IMG/VR virus record: IMGVR_UViG_3300017706_001193
Coordinates: 1-29,522 of that record
Source of the DNA: a virus
Length of the DNA stretch: 29,522 bases
Reading direction: 5' to 3' (one strand)
In this document: positions 20,440-28,882 of the stretch, piece by piece
Position numbering within the stretch: position 1 is the first letter of the stretch
Layout: each line of letters begins with the position of its first letter
The notes under the pieces: generated by a model
Databases searched by the model: none
What the model was told of the DNA's origin: nothing
Seen by the model: the letters and a program-made list of their open reading frames with translations, nothing else
Made by a program: the position numbers and the translations under genes

Positions 20440-21418
20440 CGTAGGAAAAATTGACTATCCTGATCTCAAGGCGAAGAACGAATTGGTATTCGCACTTCCT
20501 TTTTTGAATGAAAAACAATTTCAGTACTTCAACAATTTCATACTAAATCCACATGAGGATTCTAGATTTCTTACTGTTTTTCAGGAGGGAACAAAGTATG
20601 TTGAACTCACTTCGGTTGAGGATTGTGATTATGTTTTACTTCCATTTAAATGGAAAACAACACAGATGCAACAGGCTGACGGAAGACCGTCAGCAGAACG
20701 TTATATTAAACTTGCAAAAGATCATGGTAAAAAACTATTAGTTCTTTTTGAAGACGATTATGCAGGTCCGTTGAATCTAAGTCCAGATGAGGGTATTGTG
20801 CTTAGGACTTCATTCTTTAAATCAACAAAGAAAAGTAATGAATTTGCTCTACCGGTTTTTAGGTGTGATAGGTTTCAAGGTAAATATATCGACACAAAGC
20901 CAAATAAACCTAGTGTTGGTTTTTGTGGATTTTTTCATTCAGAAGCACATGGGATTCGTCGATATGCGCTACATTGTCTGGAAGAAGATAGTAGGGTGCA
21001 TACCGATTACATTATACGACTTTCTTTCTGGGCGCAAGGTTTGCCTAGACCTGTTGCGATAAAGGATCACTACACCAACATCACTAATAATATGTTTAAC
21101 TTGTGTTCCCGTGGTGCAGGTAATCATTCGATGCGATTATATGAAGTTTTATCTATGGGGAGAATACCAATTCAGGTGGATACTGATTGTGTCTATCCAT
21201 TTGAAGATAAAATTAATTGGAACGATCACTGCGTCATGGTTCCTGAAAAGAATATACATAATATTGGTGATTATGTGATAGATTTTTATAATTCACATAG
21301 TGACGCTGAATTACTTGAAATGCAGATACGAAATCGAAAAATGTGGGAGAAGTATCTTTCTCCACTCGGTTTCATCAAAAATGTGAAAGAGGCTTTTTAT
21401 GATCCACCCAGTAAGTAG
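20414..21418 (+). CDS. Exostosin-like glycosyltransferase (GT47-like)
   Basis: This is a 334-residue GT-B-type protein. The C-terminal block NLCSRGAGNHSMRLYEVLSMGRIPIQVDTD (229-258) is the exostosin signature: an Arg/Glu pair in the nucleotide-sugar site followed by the 'small-G-x-IPI' strand. The region VGFCGFFHSEAHGIRRYAL (168-186) is the second family element. The ATG at 20414 is preferred over an in-frame GTG at 20402 because of the short purine-rich stretch before it. The overlap of 26 bases with the previous gene and 20 with the next suggests coupling. Confidence 0.75.
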   Translation: MSKLKLHLDVGKIDYPDLKAKNELVFALPFLNEKQFQYFNNFILNPHEDSRFLTVFQEGTKYVELTSVEDCDYVLLPFKWKTTQMQQADGRPSAERYIKLAKDHGKKLLVLFEDDYAGPLNLSPDEGIVLRTSFFKSTKKSNEFALPVFRCDRFQGKYIDTKPNKPSVGFCGFFHSEAHGIRRYALHCLEEDSRVHTDYIIRLSFWAQGLPRPVAIKDHYTNITNNMFNLCSRGAGNHSMRLYEVLSMGRIPIQVDTDCVYPFEDKINWNDHCVMVPEKNIHNIGDYVIDFYNSHSDAELLEMQIRNRKMWEKYLSPLGFIKNVKEAFYDPPSK

Positions 21419-22376
21419 TTATCCGTACATAACCTCATATACTTTCCGACACGCATGTGACTGGGCTATAATGACAAGTCGAGATACTCCACATGTGATG
21501 AAGATGGGTAGTGGAATAGATCCAGATGAAGTAAAAGCTGGAAATCGTCTTTATATTATAACTGAGGGTCTACCTTTCTTTCTAAATGAAATTGAACCAA
21601 AGATCAAAGTTCCATATTTTTTGGTTACTGGAAGAAGTGATGTTCCAGTTGATATAGATTTGATACCACATGTTCTGCGGGATAATTTAATTCATTGGTA
21701 TGCTGTTAATGTTAACCTAGAAGAAAATAATCCTAGAATCACTCAAATTCCTCTTGGGGTTGATAATGCAAATTGGAATGGTGATAATAATCCTCAAACT
21801 GATGTTACTTTATTCTTTGACGTAAATCAGGATAAAATTCAAATTGAAAATGATATATTAATATCATTCCAGAGACATACTAATACACATCAACGAAATC
21901 GATGCTATGATTATTTTAATGATAAACTAAAGGAAAATTGTACTTTCCGAGAATATACTAACGAAAATCGTCTAGACAGACAATTTTTGCGAGACTATTA
22001 CACTCAGATCAAACAGCATAAATTTAATGTATGCCCTCCCGGTGCGGGATTTGATTGTCATAGAATCTGGCAAACTTTAATGTTAGGATCTTTTCCCATT
22101 GTTAAGAATAGTTGGGCATGGAGAGAATTTCAAGATCTTCCAGTGTGGTATGTCAAGAGATTTAGTGACGTAACCAAAGATAACATCGATAAAAAATACG
22201 AAGAAATATCTCGCAATCTAGAGGCAGGAAACTATAATCTAGACAAGATTAAATTTGATTATTGGAAAGTGAAAATGGACAATGACAGACTCAATTTCTA
22301 TAAAAACTATAAGAGACCAAATACAGGATCTTCAATTCAAAAAGCCTTTAGCATCGACCAAATTCCTACTGGCTGA
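21399..22376 (+). CDS. Second exostosin/RXYLT1-like glycosyltransferase
   Basis: This is a 325-residue protein. The key block is FNVCPPGAGFDCHRIWQTLMLGSFPIVKNS (209-238), matching the exostosin-type nucleotide-sugar site in GT47 and the related RXYLT1-like family. An upstream strand with ILISFQRHTNTHQRNRCY (153-170) is the usual partner region. It is only distantly like the preceding gene, so the two are not a recent duplication. AGAGG at 21388-21392 stands six bases before the ATG. It overlaps the next gene by 95 bases, the longest overlap in the window. Confidence 0.7.
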   Translation: MIHPVSSYPYITSYTFRHACDWAIMTSRDTPHVMKMGSGIDPDEVKAGNRLYIITEGLPFFLNEIEPKIKVPYFLVTGRSDVPVDIDLIPHVLRDNLIHWYAVNVNLEENNPRITQIPLGVDNANWNGDNNPQTDVTLFFDVNQDKIQIENDILISFQRHTNTHQRNRCYDYFNDKLKENCTFREYTNENRLDRQFLRDYYTQIKQHKFNVCPPGAGFDCHRIWQTLMLGSFPIVKNSWAWREFQDLPVWYVKRFSDVTKDNIDKKYEEISRNLEAGNYNLDKIKFDYWKVKMDNDRLNFYKNYKRPNTGSSIQKAFSIDQIPTG

Positions 22377-23241
22377 TTTGGAAATTGGTGGTTTTGGTGC
22401 GATGGTTGCGAGAAGAAAACTTCTCATGCAGATTGGTTATGCTACCAATAGGACTGTTGTATTCAGAAATACAACTTACTTATACGATGAATGTTATCAA
22501 CCAATGTCGCAACATAAATTATTGGATGTGATCAACGGACCAGGTCGCCACGTCATGTTCTTAGATTTCATAGAGGATCCACGTAGACCGCTGATTCATT
22601 TTACGTTTGATTATTATTGGAACCATCCAAAATATAAAGATCTATATCAGTGTTGGAGACCAGAAGGTATTAGTTACATTGAATTCTGTGGTGCAATTAT
22701 TGATGGATTCAAGTTGTTACCAGATTACCAAGAGTACACTGACTCGGTTCGTGAACGTTTATCAATTGATAATAAAACTGTGGGTCTACACATCAGACGA
22801 GGTGATAAGGGAATTGAAACCGGTAAACATACCTTTGTTTCTCTTGATGGGTATGAACGAGAGGTTCGAAAGGCATCCGATACACTCGGATCCAAGCGGG
22901 TGTTTATTTCTAGTGATTCTGCCGAAGCTATGCAGGAAATGAAAAATCGTCTTGTTGGTTTTGATGTATTTTGGGATGAGGATGAAAAGAGATATGATAA
23001 CGCTAACTGGTCTATGGTACAGGAAAACCCAGAGATGCGTAGAGACGAGACTATGACTGGAGCGAAAATCATCGATCTCTTTGGATCTTGTGGGCATGTC
23101 ATTGGTCAGGAGAATACGCAGTTTGCTAAACTTGGTGGTTCTCTTTGTTGTGCCAGGACAGGTAATAAAGATTGTATGACACTTATTGAATATGGATCCG
23201 AGGAGGTTGTCGAATATGGCTCAAGATCATCAAACAGTTAA
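22282..23241 (+). CDS. Fucosyltransferase-like protein (GT23/FUT8/NodZ type)
   Basis: This is a 319-residue GT-B-type protein. VGLHIRRGDK (167-176) is the donor-binding loop shared by alpha-1,6-fucosyltransferases such as FUT8 and NodZ, and VFISSDS (207-213) is the later strand. The first strand FLLADLEIGGFGAM (28-41) lies within the overlap with the previous gene, so the early start at 22282 is needed for an intact fold; the TTG at 22378 would remove this strand. GDP-fucose is the expected donor by family, the acceptor is unknown. Confidence 0.7.
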   Translation: MTDSISIKTIRDQIQDLQFKKPLASTKFLLADLEIGGFGAMVARRKLLMQIGYATNRTVVFRNTTYLYDECYQPMSQHKLLDVINGPGRHVMFLDFIEDPRRPLIHFTFDYYWNHPKYKDLYQCWRPEGISYIEFCGAIIDGFKLLPDYQEYTDSVRERLSIDNKTVGLHIRRGDKGIETGKHTFVSLDGYEREVRKASDTLGSKRVFISSDSAEAMQEMKNRLVGFDVFWDEDEKRYDNANWSMVQENPEMRRDETMTGAKIIDLFGSCGHVIGQENTQFAKLGGSLCCARTGNKDCMTLIEYGSEEVVEYGSRSSNS

Positions 23242-23944
23242 GGTTGGTTTCTCTGTAACCAATCACTACAGTGACAAGATTCGCCCGCGTGGGCGAGAGT
23301 TGCTCTCAGCGTACCTAGAATCGCTTGAGAAGTCCTGCAAGTATCCTTTTGAGGTATTCATCGTTGATAACCAATCAAAAGACAGATTAGATGAGAGTAA
23401 ACTGCCAGATCATTATCACTATCGGTATGTTGAAGATCAATCAATTGGTGGTCTGACACACGCATGGAATCTGGGTATTTATGACGCATACAGTCGGGGA
23501 TGTGATATTATTCTGAATACAAATGAAGATCTAACATTCAATGAGACAATAAACAATTTTATTGCAGAAATTGCAAATCACAAACATAAAGATGTTTCTC
23601 TGTATGGTCCAATGTCAGATGGAGTTCCTACTAAACATCAACTGGCAATGGGAATTGTTCCTATTGGTGAAAATTCAATGGTTGAGGCTACAACTATGGA
23701 GTGGGATAGTCGGCCTTATTATTCTTTGAATGGGTTCTTCTATGGATTCACACGAGAGATGTATGAAAGATTTCGTTATGATCATTACAATATGTTCAGC
23801 CCTCTTGAGTGGTGCTCGTGGAACGGGCAAGAAATTGAAATACATGATAGGTGTGTACAAAAAGGAATGCGAAGTTTCATTGTCAAATCATGTTGGGTTC
23901 CGCATATTAAATTAAAAGCTTGGCAACATTTTAGGAGTTGTTGA
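23216..23944 (+). CDS. GT2-like glycosyltransferase, copy A
   Basis: This is a 242-residue GT-A fold protein. FIVDNQS (48-54) and IILNTNEDLTF (98-108) carry the strand and the NED motif that replaces DxD; SIGGLTHAWNLGI (76-88) is the family's N-rich helix. The ATG at 23216 is chosen because AGGAGG (23201-23206) precedes it by nine bases. It is a clear paralogue of the gene at 26168, including 23 identical bases (23430-23452). It overlaps the neighbour genes by 26 bases and 1 base. Confidence 0.8.
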   Translation: MAQDHQTVKVGFSVTNHYSDKIRPRGRELLSAYLESLEKSCKYPFEVFIVDNQSKDRLDESKLPDHYHYRYVEDQSIGGLTHAWNLGIYDAYSRGCDIILNTNEDLTFNETINNFIAEIANHKHKDVSLYGPMSDGVPTKHQLAMGIVPIGENSMVEATTMEWDSRPYYSLNGFFYGFTREMYERFRYDHYNMFSPLEWCSWNGQEIEIHDRCVQKGMRSFIVKSCWVPHIKLKAWQHFRSC

Positions 23945-24753
23945 TGATTGTATCTACTATTGATTCTGGATTAGGAAATAGAATTAAATGTCTTCTGAGT
24001 TGTATGAGACTGGATGAAAACACAAAACTAATTTGGCCTCGTAATAGGTTTACCACATGTGATTTCAACCAGTTGTTTGATGGTGACTGGGAGTTGCGTA
24101 GTGTTCCTGAAGGTGCTGAAACACGTTTTAATGAAAGATTTATTGTTCTTGATTCTGATCCGATTGAAGATGGGTTTGCACAGGAACACCCAGACAAGAA
24201 ACATGAGAATGGAAAACTTCGTAAAAAGATCGAAGTTAATAACGGCAGGAACATAGATCATGAGTATGAAAGAATACCACAGAGTGTTAAAGATTCATAC
24301 ATTGAACAGGTAAGAAAACTTACCCCCGCAAAATACATTAGAGAACAGATAGATGAGTTTTCATCCATAAATTTTGATGAGGATACCGTGTCTGTTCACA
24401 TGCGTTCTTGGGCTGATGATCCCCGTAGGCAATGTCTGTTTAGTTATGAAGATTATTATAAGCACATGGACATGATGGAAGATAAGACTTTTTTTGTTTG
24501 TGCTGATCATCAGAGTTGTATAGACACGCTGAGACGTAGATACGGAAATCGTGTTTTCGATTATCCAAAACGTGGTGATGGAAACTACAGCCCTGGCACA
24601 GCTTACATGTCAACACTAGAAGCTTCTCAAGATGCGATTATTGAAATGTACCTCTTGGGTAGAAACCCGAACATACTTGGTTCGTATCTTAGCACATTCG
24701 TTGAAGTTGGTTGGTGGTTAAATGAATGTAAAGGAAAGGTAACAATAGTATGA
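23944..24753 (+). CDS. Second fucosyltransferase-like protein (O-FucT/NodZ-like)
   Basis: This is a 269-residue protein. MIVSTIDSGLGNRIKCLLS (1-19) is the N-terminal GLGNR loop of fucosyltransferase-like GT-B enzymes. VSVHMRSW (149-156) corresponds to the HxRxxD donor loop, KTFFVCADHQ (181-190) to the second Rossmann strand, and AIIEMYLLGRNPNILGSYLSTFVEVG to the C-terminal donor-site helix with its StF motif. AGGAG at 23933-23937 stands six bases before the ATG, which shares one base with the previous stop. It overlaps the next gene by ATGA. Confidence 0.65.
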   Translation: MIVSTIDSGLGNRIKCLLSCMRLDENTKLIWPRNRFTTCDFNQLFDGDWELRSVPEGAETRFNERFIVLDSDPIEDGFAQEHPDKKHENGKLRKKIEVNNGRNIDHEYERIPQSVKDSYIEQVRKLTPAKYIREQIDEFSSINFDEDTVSVHMRSWADDPRRQCLFSYEDYYKHMDMMEDKTFFVCADHQSCIDTLRRRYGNRVFDYPKRGDGNYSPGTAYMSTLEASQDAIIEMYLLGRNPNILGSYLSTFVEVGWWLNECKGKVTIV

Positions 24754-25448
24754 GTGGGATGAGTTCAGAGCAATTAAATGATTTGTTAAAAAAAATAAAA
24801 AACGAAATTAATGAATCATTTGATCTCAATGTGTTTGTGGAGACCGGTACATTTATTGCAACAACAGCGAAAGAGATGTCAAAAAAATTTAAAAATGTGA
24901 TAACCATGGAAATAGACGAGACTCTCTACAACAAAGCAGTTGATCTCAATAAGGACATCAAAAATATTAAATTTTTATTAGGTGATAGCAAGAAAGTTTT
25001 ACCCTCAGTTGTTGAATATGTAAATCAGAATTATAATGATGGAGTCGTTTTTTTCTTGGATGCACATAATTCCGATTTACTGGCTATAGCAGAACACGAT
25101 GTAACTGGTTATGATGAGTTGTTAGAAAAGTTTCCTGATAATTTGGAAGGACATAAAGGAATGAGTCATCCCAAATGTAATCGTGTTGGTATTCGAACCG
25201 GAAAATCGGCCGATGGTGATGTTCCATTATATGAGGAACTCGAAATAATTTGCAATAATTACAGTGGGCGTTGTTTGATTATAATTGACGATATGCATCT
25301 ATGTGGAAAACATCACTGGCACGGAAACTGGAGAAATGTCACGGGAGAGGGTGTAAAGAAAATAATTCCGAGAGATAGATATATGTGGGGTTTTGGAAAT
25401 AAAAAGTTAAATAACTTGACTGTGATGCTTGACAGAATGGAAAACTAA
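24750..25448 (+). CDS. Class I SAM-dependent methyltransferase-like protein
   Basis: This is a 232-residue protein. FVETGTF (29-35) is SAM-binding motif I, ITMEID (51-56) motif II with the ribose-binding acid, FLLGDS (75-80) motif III, and FFLDAH (101-106) motif IV. LIIIDDMHL near 180-190 is a later strand with paired Asp residues that could bind a metal, as in sugar O-methyltransferases. Its place among glycosyltransferases suggests methylation of a glycan or nucleotide sugar. It starts within the previous stop (ATGA). Confidence 0.65.
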   Translation: MSGMSSEQLNDLLKKIKNEINESFDLNVFVETGTFIATTAKEMSKKFKNVITMEIDETLYNKAVDLNKDIKNIKFLLGDSKKVLPSVVEYVNQNYNDGVVFFLDAHNSDLLAIAEHDVTGYDELLEKFPDNLEGHKGMSHPKCNRVGIRTGKSADGDVPLYEELEIICNNYSGRCLIIIDDMHLCGKHHWHGNWRNVTGEGVKKIIPRDRYMWGFGNKKLNNLTVMLDRMEN

Positions 25449-25452
25449 TATT

Positions 25453-26175
25453 ATGAGTGAATATATAATAGAACGTGATGAACAGGGGTGTTATACAACC
25501 CTACAACTTCCAACTGGAGAGCTAGTAAAACTTCAGTTTTCGTCCACAAGTGGACCATGGAATTCCGGTATGGAAGAAATTAGATATAATGTAGATGGAC
25601 TAACCGGTGACAGTATAGTGGTTGACGTTGGTGCATATAAGGGAGAGTTTTGCGAAAAACTTTCTAGTAAATGTCAATGTAAAATATATGCGTATGAACC
25701 AGTAGAGAAATACTACAAAGAACTTATAGACAAAATTAATGTCAATAAAACAATGAAAAATGTCCTCCCACACAAAGTTGCCCTCAGTACTAAGGAATCA
25801 AAGGAGGAGATTGTTGTTAGTGATGAAGGAAGTACCCTTACGAGATACAGCAGGGACATGTCTGGAACAACCGAGGTGATAGACACAATCGATGTTGTTG
25901 ATGAACTTGATTGGATTATGAACGAAAATAAAAAGGAAGAGATTGATCTAATCAAGATAAACATAGAGGGTGGTGAGTTTGATTTACTGCCTGTTTTGAT
26001 TGACTCTGGTACAATCTCTAAAATTAAGAATGTGCATGTGCAGTTTCATTCGTTCGTTCAGAATTCTTATATCAAATATTTGGCAATAAAACAAGAAATG
26101 TCGAAAACTCATGATGTTGTTTTAGATTCCTTATGGAAGTGGACATTCTGGACAAGGAAAGATTCAAATGACTAA
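25453..26175 (+). CDS. FkbM family methyltransferase
   Basis: This 240-residue class I methyltransferase is from the FkbM family, which O-methylates sugars or macrolides and is frequent in O-antigen and S-layer glycan clusters. SIVVDVGAYKGEF (54-66) is SAM motif I, IYAYEPVEKYY (78-88) motif II, and IDLIKINIEGGEFDLLP (164-180) is the FkbM hallmark. The ATG at 25453 is preferred to an in-frame TTG at 25429, which would add eight unconserved residues inside the previous gene. It overlaps the next gene by 8 bases. Confidence 0.85.
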   Translation: MSEYIIERDEQGCYTTLQLPTGELVKLQFSSTSGPWNSGMEEIRYNVDGLTGDSIVVDVGAYKGEFCEKLSSKCQCKIYAYEPVEKYYKELIDKINVNKTMKNVLPHKVALSTKESKEEIVVSDEGSTLTRYSRDMSGTTEVIDTIDVVDELDWIMNENKKEEIDLIKINIEGGEFDLLPVLIDSGTISKIKNVHVQFHSFVQNSYIKYLAIKQEMSKTHDVVLDSLWKWTFWTRKDSND

Positions 26176-26935
26176 AATAGGATTTGTTATTACTAACCAT
26201 CAGAGTGAAAGCATAAGACCACAGGGAAGGGATCTTTTACATAAGTGTGTGCATTCTTTGTATCATTCATGTGATCATCCATTTGAATTATATGTTGTAG
26301 ATAATGGCTCTGAAAAGAAATTGGATAATACATCATCAGTAAAGAATCACCATCACATAATTATTGAAGATCAATCAATTGGTGGTTTGACATATGCGTG
26401 GAATGTTGGAATTAAAGCTGCATATGATGACGGTTGTGATTTGATTTTTAACCTCAATGATGATTTAACCATAAACTCAACCATTAATGATATGATTAAA
26501 ATCATACTTGATCATGATCACAACGATGTTTCAATATATGGTCCTTTGACAAACGGTGATGGTGGTCAGCACGATAAGTTCCAGACTAGAAATCCTTTGG
26601 TTGCCGGTGATAAATTGGTGGAGACCACTGTATTAAAGAATGGACATATCGATATGGTAGGATATCCGCTCAATGGGTTCTTCTATGCATTTACTCGTAG
26701 TGTTGTCGATAAATTTTCAAATGATAATGGTTTCTTATTCGGTGAGGACATGCGCGAAGCCTGGGGATCTCAGGAACGTGAATTGTTTATCCGCGAACAG
26801 CCAAATGGTTTGCGAATGTTTATAGTCGAACATTGTACTATTGAACACTCGAAGTTGAGACATTGGAAAAAAGCTAGAACTGAATATAAACATCCCAGAA
26901 GAACTCTTGAAGATAGAACTGATTATGTTCATTAG
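26168..26935 (+). CDS. GT2-like glycosyltransferase, copy B
   Basis: This is a 255-residue paralogue of copy A at 23216: both share GF.(V/I)TNH, IRP.GR.LL, VVDN, EDQSIGGLT.AWN.GI, a (T/L)N(E/D)DL metal motif (here NDDL 97-100) and PLNGFFYAFTR/SLNGFFYGFTR. The C-terminal region is longer and differs (EDMREAWGSQERELF), suggesting a different acceptor. GGAAAG lies seven bases before the ATG. It follows the FkbM gene directly. Confidence 0.8.
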   Translation: MTKIGFVITNHQSESIRPQGRDLLHKCVHSLYHSCDHPFELYVVDNGSEKKLDNTSSVKNHHHIIIEDQSIGGLTYAWNVGIKAAYDDGCDLIFNLNDDLTINSTINDMIKIILDHDHNDVSIYGPLTNGDGGQHDKFQTRNPLVAGDKLVETTVLKNGHIDMVGYPLNGFFYAFTRSVVDKFSNDNGFLFGEDMREAWGSQERELFIREQPNGLRMFIVEHCTIEHSKLRHWKKARTEYKHPRRTLEDRTDYVH

Positions 26936-26951
26936 TAGGAATTGATTAGTC

Positions 26952-27752
26952 GTGGAAACTTTACATTTACGTTATGATAAAACTGGTGGTGCTGGAAATA
27001 AACTCTTCCAATATGTTCATGCAAGACTATTGTGTGATATAAATGGTTATGATTTTTCCCACACTGAAATCGAGGGATTGATACCTGCAAATGATAAGAG
27101 AGATCTGGGTAGGGTAAAGGATTTGTACGAACCACAACGAGTATTACAAGACTATAACTTATTCTCTGACCACTTAAATGAAATAAAATCATGGGAGTGT
27201 TTTGATGAGATTGAAGACGTAAATGAAGATGACTTAGTGATTCATCTCAGGGCGGGTAATAGATTACTAAACAAGAATGCTTTATACAGCGCCACCGCAG
27301 ACGTGTGGGAAGATGCTTTAAGCAAAATAAAATTTAATAAGTTGCATGTAGTTACTAATCTTAAAAAGCACGATAGGTGGACCGCTAGTGACATTCAAGA
27401 TGCTATGGACTATCTCAGGGAGAACGGTGGTGATGGAGAACCACCCGAGGTGTACAAAAGAAATGACTACCCGTTTTTATCTGTTGATCACTCACTAGAA
27501 TACACAAATTCTTTTATAGATTTATTTAATAAATATGATGTGGAGTGGTTTTCCGGTTCGATACGAGAAGATTTTAATTATATGAGAAAGTTCAAAAAAA
27601 TATTATTCCCAAGAAGTACGTTCTCTTGGTGGGCGGCAGTAACTGGTGTATCCGACGAAGTATATGTTTATGGACCTTGGGCACCACATAAAACAAAATC
27701 TAAGGGATCTCTCGGTGATACAAATTATAAAGGATGGAAGTCATGGGGTTAA
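26952..27752 (+). CDS. GT11-like alpha-1,2-fucosyltransferase-like protein
   Basis: This 266-residue protein starts at GTG with AGGA 11 bases upstream. GGAGNKLFQYVHARLLC (12-28) corresponds to the GGLGNQ.FQYA motif of GT11, LVIHLRAGNRL (95-105) to the H.R.GD donor motif, and FPRSTFSWWAAVTG (219-232) to the SSFSWWAA motif. In GT11 the enzyme transfers fucose from GDP-fucose to galactose. The HxRxGD Asp is replaced by Asn here, so donor specificity may differ. It overlaps the next gene by 10 bases. Confidence 0.75.
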   Translation: METLHLRYDKTGGAGNKLFQYVHARLLCDINGYDFSHTEIEGLIPANDKRDLGRVKDLYEPQRVLQDYNLFSDHLNEIKSWECFDEIEDVNEDDLVIHLRAGNRLLNKNALYSATADVWEDALSKIKFNKLHVVTNLKKHDRWTASDIQDAMDYLRENGGDGEPPEVYKRNDYPFLSVDHSLEYTNSFIDLFNKYDVEWFSGSIREDFNYMRKFKKILFPRSTFSWWAAVTGVSDEVYVYGPWAPHKTKSKGSLGDTNYKGWKSWG

Positions 27753-28882
27753 ATTTAGCTGTCGTTGGTATTGGTAGACTTGGACTATGTTTTGCTTTAA
27801 ATTTAGAGAAAGCTGGCTACAACGTAATTGGATATGATATCCGAGACGATCATATCTATGAGGTAAACAAAAAATTATTCAGATCTACTGAGCCTGGACT
27901 AAATGATTTAGTTAAGAATTACAATGAGTTTTACGATAAGTTTAGGGCAACCTCATCATTAACAGAAACCGTGTCTGAATCTGATGTTATTTTTGTGACA
28001 CTAAGAACTGAATCTGACATTGATGGAAAGTATAATCATGATCAGATAGAATCATTTCTAGAACAGCTAGAGTTGTTGGGTAAACAAGATAAACCAAAAC
28101 ATCTTGTTATATGCAGTAATGTGCAGCCTGGATATACAAATACTGTAGCAGAGAGAGTCTCTGAGTTGAATTATATTGTTAGTTTCAACCCGGAGACGAT
28201 AGCACAAGGTCAGATTGTCGAAGATCAAGTATACCCATCAATTATAATCATCGGAGAGGCCAACGAAGAAGCTGGTGATTTAATCTGTGGGATTTATGAT
28301 CGTATGTGCCTATCAGACTACACTGTTCATCGTATGGATAGAACTAGTGCGGAACTTACGAAGGTAGGATTGAACTGTTCTCTCACAGCTAAAATTTCTA
28401 TGGCAAATACCATAGGTGATGTTGCTATTAGATTGGGTGGGGATCCTAGTAAAATACTAAGTGCAATTGGATCTGACGATAGAATAGGCAATAAGTATTT
28501 TAAACATGGGTATGGTTATGGTGGACCATGTTTTCCTAGAGACAACAGAGCATTCATTCGTTGTGCATCGGAAATGGGAATTACTGCTCATATGAATATC
28601 GCTTGTGATAAAACAAATGAAGATCACTTGACATATCAGTTAGATGATTTCTGTGCTAAACATGATGTAAAGCATCCGGTAACAATTACCGATGTCACGT
28701 TTAAGCCAGATTGCCCCATCATAGAGGAATCGCAGCAGTTAAGTTTCGCAGTTGGGCTTGCTAATCGTGGATATTCTGTTACAATCAGAGAGTGTGAAGA
28801 AGTAATAATTCAAGTTAAAGATATACACAAGGAAAAATTTAATTATGAAAATATTGAAGACATTTTTTTACTCAAAAAATGA
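27743..28882 (+). CDS. ugd: UDP-glucose 6-dehydrogenase-like protein
   Basis: This 379-residue enzyme is close to bacterial Ugd (about 388). It oxidises UDP-glucose to UDP-glucuronate with two NAD+. NLAVVGIGRLG (4-14) is the NAD-binding loop; FNPETIAQGQIVEDQVYPSIIIIG is the linking block; Lys207 and Asn211 fit the catalytic lysine and asparagine; Cys263 in GYGYGGPCFPRD (256-267) is the catalytic thiol; VTFKPDCPIIEES fits the C-terminal domain. The ATG at 27743 is preferred to 27734 because AGGA then stands eight bases upstream. GDP-mannose dehydrogenase is the main alternative. It supplies a donor for the surrounding transferases. Confidence 0.85.
   Translation: MGLNLAVVGIGRLGLCFALNLEKAGYNVIGYDIRDDHIYEVNKKLFRSTEPGLNDLVKNYNEFYDKFRATSSLTETVSESDVIFVTLRTESDIDGKYNHDQIESFLEQLELLGKQDKPKHLVICSNVQPGYTNTVAERVSELNYIVSFNPETIAQGQIVEDQVYPSIIIIGEANEEAGDLICGIYDRMCLSDYTVHRMDRTSAELTKVGLNCSLTAKISMANTIGDVAIRLGGDPSKILSAIGSDDRIGNKYFKHGYGYGGPCFPRDNRAFIRCASEMGITAHMNIACDKTNEDHLTYQLDDFCAKHDVKHPVTITDVTFKPDCPIIEESQQLSFAVGLANRGYSVTIRECEEVIIQVKDIHKEKFNYENIEDIFLLKK

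Noticed and set aside
22725-23102. Long open frame on the reverse strand opposite the fucosyltransferase-like gene
   Set aside because: No recognisable protein pattern, no ribosome binding site, and fully opposite a well-supported gene; the same holds for the other reverse frames, for example at 2405-2686 and 2760-3215.
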